DNA of 6,246 nt from Clostridium sp. SCN 57-10 (lineage in GTDB: Bacteria; Bacillota; Clostridia; Oscillospirales; Butyricicoccaceae): contig MEFT01000042.1 of assembly GCA_001725215.1 (NCBI GenBank), forward strand, positions 9,151-15,396. Reading direction: 5' to 3'. The position numbers and the translations under genes are program-made. The stretch's first letter is position 1. Each line of letters opens with the position of its first letter. The notes beneath the pieces were generated by a model. It was given only the letters and a program-made list of their open reading frames with translations, ran no database searches and was not told where the DNA came from. Shown in pieces: positions 1 through 5,663 of this stretch.

Positions 1-190
1 CACCAGCGCAAGCGGGGCGGAAGGCTTCGCCCGCATGTGTGCGCGTGCGGAGTTTCAGGCATTTCATGAGGTTTCCGCGTTGTGCATCGGCGAGCAGACG
101 GCGCAAAGGGCACGCGCGCTCGGCATGCGCGTCCGCGTGGCGCGGCAGGCGACCATTGAAAGTATGATAGAATGTTTACGGGAAGCGTGA
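1..190 (+). CDS. hemD: Uroporphyrinogen-III synthase, C-terminal fragment (5' end outside window)
   Basis: Reading the frame that ends at the TGA at 188-190 back to the left edge gives 62 uninterrupted residues starting TSASGAEGF. The pattern is that of the second lobe of uroporphyrinogen-III synthase: a TSAS-G turn, then LCIGEQTAQRARALGM, then VARQATIESMIECLRE. In the family, 'IG..TA..A...G' followed by a 'T.ESM...L' ending helix is typical. The enzyme closes hydroxymethylbilane with inversion of ring D to give uroporphyrinogen III, the branch point to haem, sirohaem and cobalamin, in the cytoplasm. The gene begins before the window, so I cannot tell whether it is a stand-alone HemD or the HemD half of a CobA-HemD fusion, which is common in Clostridia. 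Its stop lies only 4 bases before the hemB start, indicating one transcript. Confidence 0.85.
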   Translation, partial: TSASGAEGFARMCARAEFQAFHEVSALCIGEQTAQRARALGMRVRVARQATIESMIECLREA

Positions 191-194
191 TAAA

Positions 195-1172
195 ATGATA
201 AGAGGAAGACGGTTGCGGCAGAGCGAGCTTGTGCGGTCGATGGTGCGCGAAACGCGTATTTCGGTCGATTCGCTCGTTTGGCCGCTGTTTATCAAGGAAG
301 GGGTTAACATCAAAAGCCCCATTGCGTCGCTCGACGGGCAGTTTCATTACAGCCCCGACCGCCTAACCGAGGCGGTGGAGCAAGGGCTGCAAGCGGGCGT
401 GCGCAAATTTATGCTATTCGGACTGCCGCGTGAGAAAGACGCCGTCGGCTCGGGAGCCTACGCAGAGGACGGCGTCGTGCAGCAGGGTGTTCGCGCCGTG
501 CGCGCGCGTCTGGGAAACGAGGCCTATCTCATTTCCGACGTTTGCATGTGCGAATACACTGACCACGGGCACTGCGGCATTTTGAGCGGGCATGATGTGT
601 GCAACGATGCGACACTGCCCTATCTTGACAAAATTGCGCTGTCGCACGCGCGTGCGGGAGTCGATATGGTCGCGCCGTCTGATATGATGGACGGTAGAAT
701 CGCATCGATGCGCGCCGCGCTCGACGGCGCGGGATTTGAGCAGCTGCCTATTATGTCTTACGCCGTCAAATACGCCTCGTCGTTTTACGGCCCGTTCCGC
801 GAGGCGGCCGGGTCTACGCCGTCGTTCGGCGATCGGAAAACCTATCAGATGGACATGCACAACGGACGCGAAGCGTTGCGCGAGGCTGCGGCAGACGAGG
901 CGGAGGGTGCGGACATTCTGATGGTCAAGCCCGCTTTGGCGTATCTTGACGTCATCCACGCGGTGCGCGAGCAGAGCGCGCTGCCGCTGGCCGCTTATTC
1001 GGTGAGTGGCGAATACGCCATGATAAAGGCTGCAAGTTCGGCGGGGCTGATCGACGAATACAAGGTCATGTGTGAAAGCGCCGTCTCCGTTTACCGTGCG
1101 GGCGCGGATATTTTAATCACCTATTTTGCAAATGAGCTTGCCGCCGCCATTGCGCGCGGCGACATCGGATAA
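195..1172 (+). CDS. hemB: Delta-aminolevulinic acid dehydratase (porphobilinogen synthase)
   Basis: HemB condenses two molecules of 5-aminolevulinate into porphobilinogen in the cytoplasm. The 325-residue product is the usual family length and complete. Visible active-site features are the zinc-binding cysteines in DVCMCEYTDHGHCG (Cys117, Cys119, Cys127), which mark the zinc-dependent class; the first active-site lysine in YAVKYASSFYGPF (Lys192); and the Schiff-base lysine in ILMVKPALAYLDVI (Lys245). The substrate-pocket segment APSDMMDGRIASMR (160-173) and the PLAAYSVSGEYAMI segment (264-277) are also intact. The ATG at 195 is preceded by GGAAG at 181-185 inside the end of hemD, and the N-terminal RGRRLR...ELVRSMVRET matches the normal start of the family. 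It follows hemD by 4 bases and precedes hemL by 12, so it is probably cotranscribed with both. Confidence 0.97.
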   Translation: MIRGRRLRQSELVRSMVRETRISVDSLVWPLFIKEGVNIKSPIASLDGQFHYSPDRLTEAVEQGLQAGVRKFMLFGLPREKDAVGSGAYAEDGVVQQGVRAVRARLGNEAYLISDVCMCEYTDHGHCGILSGHDVCNDATLPYLDKIALSHARAGVDMVAPSDMMDGRIASMRAALDGAGFEQLPIMSYAVKYASSFYGPFREAAGSTPSFGDRKTYQMDMHNGREALREAAADEAEGADILMVKPALAYLDVIHAVREQSALPLAAYSVSGEYAMIKAASSAGLIDEYKVMCESAVSVYRAGADILITYFANELAAAIARGDIG

Positions 1173-1178
1173 GGGGGA
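1172..1178 (+). promoter_or_regulatory. Ribosome binding site of hemL
   Basis: AGGGGGA begins on the last base of the hemB stop codon. It lies 6 bases before the ATG at 1185 and 9 before the second in-frame ATG at 1188. Either could be used; the products differ by one methionine. Confidence 0.7.
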
Positions 1179-1184
1179 ACGGAT

Positions 1185-2399
1185 ATGATGACCAAGCAAT
1201 CGGCAGAGTGGTTTGCGCGTGCGCAGCGCGTGCTGCCCGGCGGCGTCAACAGCCCGGTGCGTGCCTTTCGCGCCGTGGGCGGCACACCGCGCTTTATTGC
1301 GTCGGCAAAGGGCGCGTATTTGACCGACGAAGACGGCAACACTTACCTTGATTATGTCGCATCCTGGGGCCCCATGCTGCTCGGCCACCGCAACGAGCGT
1401 GTGGAGGAGGCCGTGCTGCGCGCCTGCCGCGACGGATTAAGCTTCGGCGCGGCGACCGCGCTTGAGGTTGAGATGGCTGAGCTGATGTGCGCCATGGTGC
1501 CTGGCCTTGAAATGGTGCGCATGGTATGCAGCGGCACCGAGGCTGTGATGAGTGCGCTGCGCCTTGCGCGCGGCGTGACCGGGCGCGAGAAAATTATCAA
1601 GTTCGTCGGCTGTTATCACGGCCACTGCGACGGAATGCTTGTCAAGGCGGGGTCTGGGCTGCTAACCGGAGGCACGCCGGACAGCGGCGGCGTTACCCGC
1701 GGCGCGGCGCACGAGCACGCGGGCGACATCGCGGCTGTCATCGTCGAGCCGGTTGCGGCCAACATGGGCGTTGTGCCGCCCGAAGATGGATTTTTGCAGG
1801 GGCTGCGCACGCTGTGCACGAAACATGGCGCGCTGCTCGTGTTTGATGAGGTCATCACCGGCTTCCGCCTTGCGCCGGGCGGCGCGGCGCAATACTTCGG
1901 CGTCTCGCCCGACCTTGTGGTATACGGCAAAATCATCGGCGGCGGCATGCCAGTGGGCGCATACGGCGGCGCGCGCGCGCTGATGGAGCAGGTTGCGCCG
2001 CTCGGCCCGGTCTATCAGGCGGGCACGCTTTCGGGCAATCCCGTCGCGATGGCGGCGGGGTTTGCCACGCTGTCGCAGCTGAAGGGCAATAGCGCGCTCT
2101 ATGACGGCATTGCCGCCCGCGGGGAGGCGCTGGCGTCAGGTCTTTCCGTCGCGTTGCCGGGCCGCACGGTAACCCGCGTCGGCTCGCTCGTCTGCCCTTT
2201 CTTTACGGGAGGCGGCGTTGCTTCCTACGCGCAGGCGTGTGCAAGCGACACTGCGCGTTACGGACGCTATTTTCATCACATGCTCGAGCAGGGCATCTAT
2301 CTTGCCCCCGCGCAGTTTGAGGCGATGTTCGTCGGCGCGTGCCATACCGACGATGACATTGCTCGCACCGTTGCGGCGGCCGAAGCCTTCGCGGGCTGA
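1185..2399 (+). CDS. hemL: Glutamate-1-semialdehyde 2,1-aminomutase with a shortened gating-loop region
   Basis: HemL is a PLP enzyme that isomerises glutamate-1-semialdehyde to 5-aminolevulinate, the last step of the C5 route. Family signatures in order: PGGVNSPVRAF (18-28), SWGPMLLGH (60-68), SGTEAVMSALRLARG (116-130), CYHGHCD (143-149), DEVITGFR (221-228), the PLP lysine in YGKIIGGGMPVGAYGG (Lys249), YQAGTLSGNP (277-286) and YLAPAQFEAMFV (372-383). The product is 404 residues, whereas the family is usually about 425-430. The shortfall maps to one place: PDS (165-167) is followed by only about 13 residues before DIAAVIVEP (181-189), where relatives have about 32 including a conserved 'YND' segment. 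The reading frame is kept. This stretch is at the mobile gating loop of the family, so activity is uncertain. Another class-III aminotransferase is less likely given the signatures and the hemD-hemB neighbours. Confidence 0.92.
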   Translation: MMTKQSAEWFARAQRVLPGGVNSPVRAFRAVGGTPRFIASAKGAYLTDEDGNTYLDYVASWGPMLLGHRNERVEEAVLRACRDGLSFGAATALEVEMAELMCAMVPGLEMVRMVCSGTEAVMSALRLARGVTGREKIIKFVGCYHGHCDGMLVKAGSGLLTGGTPDSGGVTRGAAHEHAGDIAAVIVEPVAANMGVVPPEDGFLQGLRTLCTKHGALLVFDEVITGFRLAPGGAAQYFGVSPDLVVYGKIIGGGMPVGAYGGARALMEQVAPLGPVYQAGTLSGNPVAMAAGFATLSQLKGNSALYDGIAARGEALASGLSVALPGRTVTRVGSLVCPFFTGGGVASYAQACASDTARYGRYFHHMLEQGIYLAPAQFEAMFVGACHTDDDIARTVAAAEAFAG

Positions 2400-2408
2400 G
2401 GGAGGAAA
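2400..2408 (+). promoter_or_regulatory. Strong ribosome binding site of cobT
   Basis: GGGAGGAAA contains a full GGAGG core at 2401-2405, 8 bases before the ATG at 2414. It fixes the cobT start and fills the 14-base gap after hemL, the longest intergenic gap in the window. Confidence 0.85.
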
Positions 2409-2413
2409 TCAAC

Positions 2414-3454
2414 ATGATTTACGAAAAAATCGCGTCCATTTGCCCGTCCGACGCAGCGGCGTGCGCCTATGCCAAACGGCGGTGGGACAGCATCGCCAAG
2501 CCGCTGTGCGGCATGGGGCTGCTTGAGCGGCAGATTGAAAAGCTTGCGGGTGTTGATCCCGCGCTTGCGCTTGATCGAAAATGCGTCGCCGTCCTGTGTG
2601 CCGACAACGGCGTCGTGGCGGAGGGCGTGACGCAGACGGGCAGCGAGGTTACGGCCATCGTCGCGGCAAACATCGCGCGCGGGCAGGCGACGGTCGCCAA
2701 CATGGCGCGCGTGGTGGGTGCCGATGTGTTTGTCTATGACGTGGGCATGCTGAGCGAGTGTGAAAGCGTGCCGGCGCGCAAAATTGCGCGCGGCACGGAA
2801 AACTTTCGGCATACGCCCGCCATGTCTCGCGCGCAAGCCGAGCAGACCATCGAAACCGGCATGGACATCGCGCGCGAGCTGAAAGAGTGCGGCTACGGCA
2901 TCATCGCGTCGGGCGAAATGGGCATCGGCAACACGACGACGGCTTCCGCCGTGGCTGCGGTGCTGCTCGGCGTTGCGCCGCATCTCGTCACGGGACGCGG
3001 CGCGGGGCTGTCTTCAGAGGGCGTCGCACACAAGGCGCGCATCATCGAAGAGGCGCTTGCGCTGCACGCGCCGAGTGCTGCCGACCCCGTCGGTGTGCTC
3101 GCAGCGGTCGGCGGATATGACATCGCCGCGCTATGCGGCCTTTTTCTCGGCGGCGCGTATTACGGCGTGCCTGTCGTGATTGACGGGCTGATTTCTTCCG
3201 TCGCGGCGCTGCTCGCCGTGCGCCTGTGCCCCGCCGCCGCCGACTATATGCTCGCGTCGCATCTGTCGGCCGAGCCTGCGGCGCGCATGGTGCTGGAGGA
3301 ACTTGGACTTGCCGCGCCGCTGACGTGCGGCATGGCGCTTGGCGAGGGTACAGGCGCGGTGGCGCTTTTCCCGCTGCTTGACATGGCGCTTGCCGTTTAC
3401 CGCAATATGCCGACCTTCGGCGACATTGCTGTTGAGGAGTATAAGCCGCTATGA
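2414..3454 (+). CDS. cobT: Nicotinate-nucleotide--dimethylbenzimidazole phosphoribosyltransferase
   Basis: CobT transfers ribose-5-phosphate from nicotinate mononucleotide to the lower-ligand base (such as 5,6-dimethylbenzimidazole) to give alpha-ribazole-5'-phosphate, the nucleotide loop of cobalamin. The 346-residue product is of normal length. Motifs include CADNGVVAEGVTQTG (62-76), the loop SGEMGIGNTTTASAV (166-180) with Glu168 at the conserved base-binding position, GRGAGLSSEG (194-203), VGGYDIAALCG (232-242), and the C-terminal ALGEGTGAVALFPLLD (308-323). Glu311 in that last segment corresponds to the catalytic base known from the Salmonella enzyme. The base actually used as lower ligand cannot be told from sequence. 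Anaerobes often use other benzimidazoles or purines. The gene follows hemL by 14 bases, and its stop overlaps the cobU start by four bases (ATGA), implying coupled translation. Confidence 0.97.
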   Translation: MIYEKIASICPSDAAACAYAKRRWDSIAKPLCGMGLLERQIEKLAGVDPALALDRKCVAVLCADNGVVAEGVTQTGSEVTAIVAANIARGQATVANMARVVGADVFVYDVGMLSECESVPARKIARGTENFRHTPAMSRAQAEQTIETGMDIARELKECGYGIIASGEMGIGNTTTASAVAAVLLGVAPHLVTGRGAGLSSEGVAHKARIIEEALALHAPSAADPVGVLAAVGGYDIAALCGLFLGGAYYGVPVVIDGLISSVAALLAVRLCPAAADYMLASHLSAEPAARMVLEELGLAAPLTCGMALGEGTGAVALFPLLDMALAVYRNMPTFGDIAVEEYKPL

Positions 3455-3972
3455 TGACACTTGTCATCGGCGCGTCGTCAAGCGGCAAGTCGGCACTTGC
3501 CGAGGGCATCGCCATGCGGCAGACCGGTGAGAGCCTGATTTATCTGGCCACCATGCGGCACGGCGGGACGGAAACCGAGCAGCGTATCGCGCGGCACCGC
3601 GCAATGCGGCACGGCAGGGGATTTGTCACGGTCGAGCGCGCGCTCGACGTGGGGGAAACGCCGCTGCCCCAGCGCGCCGTCTGCCTGCTTGAATGCCTGT
3701 CGAACCTCGTGGCAAACGAAATGTATGACCGCACACCGCCGCCCGACCTTGCGGGCAAGCTTGTGCGCGATGTGCTGGCGCTGCGCGACAGCGCGGCAGC
3801 GCTCGTCGTCGTGTCAAATGAGGTGTTTTCCGACGGCGCGCAATACGACCCGTTCTGCACGGCGTACATTGAAACGCTCGGCGCGCTCAACGCCATGCTT
3901 GCGCGCGAGGCCGACACCGTGATCGAAAGCATTGCGGGCCTGCCGTTTTATCTGAAAGGAGAGCGCTTATGA
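3451..3972 (+). CDS. cobU: Adenosylcobinamide kinase / adenosylcobinamide-phosphate guanylyltransferase
   Basis: CobU phosphorylates adenosylcobinamide and then adds GMP, giving adenosylcobinamide-GDP, the substrate of CobS. The 173-residue product is near the family length of about 180. It starts with beta-strand MMTLVIG and a P-loop GASSSGKS (7-14; GGARSGKS in classic CobU). His49 in RIARHRAMRHGRGFVTVE is placed like the histidine that carries GMP in the Salmonella enzyme. LLECLSNLVANEMY (79-92) replaces the usual 'LLDCLT.W' segment, and VVVSNEVFSDGAQYDP (119-134) with IAGLPFYLKG (161-170) closes the fold; the 'NEVFSDG' form is, from memory, typical of Clostridia. The ATG at 3451 overlaps the cobT stop by 4 bases and has GAGGAG at 3434-3439, 11 bases upstream. 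An ATG at 3454 is an equal in-frame alternative. Confidence 0.93.
   Translation: MMTLVIGASSSGKSALAEGIAMRQTGESLIYLATMRHGGTETEQRIARHRAMRHGRGFVTVERALDVGETPLPQRAVCLLECLSNLVANEMYDRTPPPDLAGKLVRDVLALRDSAAALVVVSNEVFSDGAQYDPFCTAYIETLGALNAMLAREADTVIESIAGLPFYLKGERL
3955..3963 (+). promoter_or_regulatory. Ribosome binding site of cobS inside the end of cobU
   Basis: AAAGGAGAG, with AGGAG at 3957-3961, lies 7 bases before the cobS ATG at 3969 and within the last codons of cobU. It supports the overlapping ATGA start. Confidence 0.75.
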
Positions 3973-4742
3973 AGCTGATCAACGCCTGTTTCATCGCGTT
4001 TGCGACTTATTCGCGCATACCTGTTCCGCAGGTCGAGTGGAACGAGCGAAACATGAAATATTCCTTCTGCTTTTTTCCGCTGATTGGTGCGTTCGTCGGC
4101 GCGGCGCTGCTCGTGCTCGATTGGGTGTGCGGATTTTTCGGCTTTGGTCGCACGCTGTTCGCCGCGGCGGCGGCGGCGCTGCCCGCGCTACTGACCGGCG
4201 GCATTCATATGGACGGGTTTTGCGACACGTCGGACGCGCTTGCTTCGCACGCGCCGAGAGAGCGCAAGCTGGAAATCTTGAAGGACTCGAATGTCGGCGC
4301 GTTCGCCGTCATTCGCTTATGCCTGTTTTATCTGCTCTACTTCGGTGCGCTGTCGCAGATTTCCTCGCGGGGGCTGGGCGTTGCCGCGGCGGGCTTTGTG
4401 CTTTCGCGCGCGCTCAGCGGCTTTGCCGTCGTCCGTTTTCGCGCCGCGAAGAAAGACGGCATGGCTGCCGCCTTTCGGGACGCGGCGCACCGCAGCACAG
4501 TGTCGGCTGTGATGGCGGCCTTCGCCGCGCTTGCGGCGGGAGCGATGGTTTGGGCGGCGCCGGTTGCCGGCGCATGCGCGCTGATGGCGGCGTTGGCGGT
4601 GTTTGCCTATTACCGCGTGATGTCTTACCGTGTGTTTGGCGGCGTGACGGGCGATCTCGCCGGGTGGTTTCTGTCGCTCTGCGAGCTGTGGATCGTATGG
4701 GGCGCGGTCATGGGGGAAGGGGTGGCAAGGCTTTGGATCTGA
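3969..4742 (+). CDS. cobS: Adenosylcobinamide-GDP ribazoletransferase (cobalamin-5'-phosphate synthase), membrane protein
   Basis: CobS joins adenosylcobinamide-GDP to alpha-ribazole or its 5'-phosphate, the final assembly reaction of cobalamin, at the cytoplasmic membrane. The 257-residue product is of normal length. The N-terminal region FATYSRIPVP (11-20) is typical. The metal and nucleotide site is seen in TGGIHMDGFCDTSDALAS (76-93), with Asp82, Asp86 and Asp89, followed by ERKLEILKDSNVGAFAV (98-114). The late glycine motif is FGGVTGDLAGW (223-233). Hydrophobic stretches compatible with membrane spans lie near 33-55, 62-80, 111-127, 134-154, 176-196, 198-216 and 227-248. The start overlaps the cobU stop as ATGA. 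The end overlaps the following TTG-started gene by 10 bases. The reading frame appears intact. Confidence 0.95.
   Translation: MKLINACFIAFATYSRIPVPQVEWNERNMKYSFCFFPLIGAFVGAALLVLDWVCGFFGFGRTLFAAAAAALPALLTGGIHMDGFCDTSDALASHAPRERKLEILKDSNVGAFAVIRLCLFYLLYFGALSQISSRGLGVAAAGFVLSRALSGFAVVRFRAAKKDGMAAAFRDAAHRSTVSAVMAAFAALAAGAMVWAAPVAGACALMAALAVFAYYRVMSYRVFGGVTGDLAGWFLSLCELWIVWGAVMGEGVARLWI
4712..4722 (+). promoter_or_regulatory. Putative ribosome binding site for the TTG-started CobU-like gene
   Basis: GGGGGAAGGGG lies within the 3' end of cobS, 10 bases before the TTG at 4733. No in-frame ATG or GTG lies between it and the conserved LIIGGAAQGK segment, so this purine run supports the TTG start. Confidence 0.55.
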
Positions 4743-5101
4743 TCATCGGGGGAGCTGCGCAGGGCAAGCTTGCCTATGCGCTGGCATATTACGGGCTAAA
4801 GAACGCCGACGTTTCGGACGGCGTGTTCGGCGGCGGGCGTATTTTATATCGCTTTCATCTGGCGGTGCGGGGCGTGCTTGAGCGCGGCGAAGACGCACAG
4901 GCGCTCGTTGAGGCGTATTTTGATGCGCATCCCGACTGCGTGGTCATTTGCGATGAGGTCGGCTGCGGGCTTGTGCCCGTCGATGTGTTCGAGCGGCAAT
5001 ATCGCGATGCGGTCGGGCGCCTGTGCTGTGCGGCGGCCGAGCGCAGCGCGCGCGTCGTGCGCATATTTTGCGGGCTTCCCGTGGTGCTCAAAGATGAATA
5101 A
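4733..5101 (+). CDS. Short CobU-like protein (degenerate P-loop; adenosylcobinamide kinase family paralogue)
   Basis: From a TTG at 4733 the frame gives 122 residues beginning MDLIIGGAAQGKLAYALAYY. The start resembles CobU (strand, GG, then GK), but the P-loop reads GGAAQGKL (6-13), with Leu in place of the Ser/Thr that helps bind Mg-NTP. The C-terminal half carries VVICDEVGCGLVPVD (70-84), the 'NEVG.GIVP' segment of classic CobU, and ends IFCGLPVVLK (111-120), like 'VAGLP..LK'. The middle is short: about 50 residues are missing relative to CobU, and the guanylylated 'RI..HR..R' histidine block is not recognisable, although RFHLAVRG (40-47) has a histidine. The protein has six cysteines (69, 73, 78, 98, 99, 113). 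Similar short proteins in clostridial B12 clusters are, as I recall, annotated CobU-like. The role is unproven: a kinase-like partner, a base-specific variant, or a regulatory remnant. It lies between cobS and cobC with overlaps of 10 and 8 bases. Confidence 0.75.
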   Translation: MDLIIGGAAQGKLAYALAYYGLKNADVSDGVFGGGRILYRFHLAVRGVLERGEDAQALVEAYFDAHPDCVVICDEVGCGLVPVDVFERQYRDAVGRLCCAAAERSARVVRIFCGLPVVLKDE

Positions 5102-5663
5102 CGTCATTTTGGTGCGCCACGGCGAGACGGCGGGCAATGCCGCACAACGCTACATCGGCACGACGAACGAGCCGCTGTCCCAAGAGGGTGCCGCTGCGCT
5201 GCGCACACGGGTTTACCCGCGCGCCGACCGCCTGTTTGTCTCTCCGCTGCTACGCTGCGTCCAAACGGCGGCCATTCTTTATCCGGCACAGCCGTATGAG
5301 GTCGTGCCCGATCTGCGTGAGTGCGACTTCGGGCATTTTGAGGGCAAAAACTACATCGAGCTTGCAGACGACGAGCGTTACGCCGCATGGCTTGCGTCGG
5401 ACGGACACATGCCCTTTCCGAACGGTGAATCACGCGAAGGCTTTGCGCTCCGTGCGACCGACGCATTTGCCGCATCGCTTGCGAAATGTGGTGAGGGAGA
5501 AAGCGCGGCGTTTGTCGTGCATGGAGGCACGATTATGGCCATACTCGAGCGCTTTGCGCGCCCCGCCCGCGCGTTTTACGACTGGCATGTGCCAAATGGA
5601 AACGGCTTTGTCGTGCGAGTGCTACACGGCGGCACGCTGGAGGTGGAGGGTACGCTGTGGTGA
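5094..5663 (+). CDS. cobC: Alpha-ribazole phosphatase (histidine phosphatase / phosphoglycerate mutase superfamily)
   Basis: CobC removes the 5'-phosphate from alpha-ribazole-5'-phosphate (or from cobalamin-5'-phosphate) in the cytoplasm. The 189-residue product shows the full histidine-phosphatase set: LVRHGETAGN (6-15) with catalytic His9 and Arg8, SPLLRCVQTA (50-59) with Arg54, LRECDFGHFEGKNY (74-87) with acid Glu76, PNGES (109-113), and VVHGGTIMAI (141-150) with His143. LRECDFG.FEGKNY and the CobT/CobU/CobS context favour CobC over a glycolytic mutase. The ATG at 5094 is where the family's N-terminus begins. The open frame extends upstream to an ATG at 4878, but that part has no family resemblance and lies over the CobU-like gene. 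There is no clear Shine-Dalgarno sequence at 5094, so translation probably depends on coupling through the 8-base overlap. Confidence 0.9.
   Translation: MNNVILVRHGETAGNAAQRYIGTTNEPLSQEGAAALRTRVYPRADRLFVSPLLRCVQTAAILYPAQPYEVVPDLRECDFGHFEGKNYIELADDERYAAWLASDGHMPFPNGESREGFALRATDAFAASLAKCGEGESAAFVVHGGTIMAILERFARPARAFYDWHVPNGNGFVVRVLHGGTLEVEGTLW
5645..5650 (+). promoter_or_regulatory. Ribosome binding site of cbiB
   Basis: GGAGGG lies 9 bases before the GTG at 5660, which overlaps the cobC stop as GTGA. It lies 6 bases before another in-frame GTG at 5657. It shows that translation of the cbiB 5' end was selected for, despite the downstream frame break. Confidence 0.7.

Noticed and set aside
156..196. 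Possible internal promoter before hemB (TTGAAA at 156, TATGAT at 163, AT-rich run near 189)
   Set aside because: The spacing between any -35-like and -10-like element is wrong, and the bases are accounted for by HemD codons and the hemB start region.
414..959. Minus-strand open frame of 181 codons within hemB
   Set aside because: It is antisense to the catalytic core of HemB, shows no motif, and is explained by GC-rich codon structure.
1969..1980. Run of alternating GC (12 bases)
   Set aside because: It falls in HemL codons for Gly-Ala-Arg-Ala and reflects GCG/CGC codon preference. Similar shorter runs occur throughout the window.
1173..2413. Search for terminators, riboswitches or small RNAs in the gaps around hemL
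   Set aside because: The gaps of 12 and 14 bases are filled by Shine-Dalgarno sequences and are too short for any such element.
2297..2983. Long minus-strand open frame of 228 codons across the hemL end and cobT
   Set aside because: It lies antisense to two strongly supported genes, is Arg/His/Ala-rich, and has no recognisable domain. High GC content makes such shadow frames common here.
4037..4732. Upstream part of a 354-codon open frame running through cobS into the CobU-like gene
   Set aside because: It overlaps the well-supported CobS frame, and its translation is arginine-rich with no family motifs. Only the part from TTG 4733 resembles a protein family.
4878..5093. Possible 72-residue N-terminal extension of CobC from the ATG at 4878
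   Set aside because: CobC resemblance begins exactly at the ATG at 5094 (NNVILVRHGET). The extension lies over the CobU-like frame and looks like a shadow translation.
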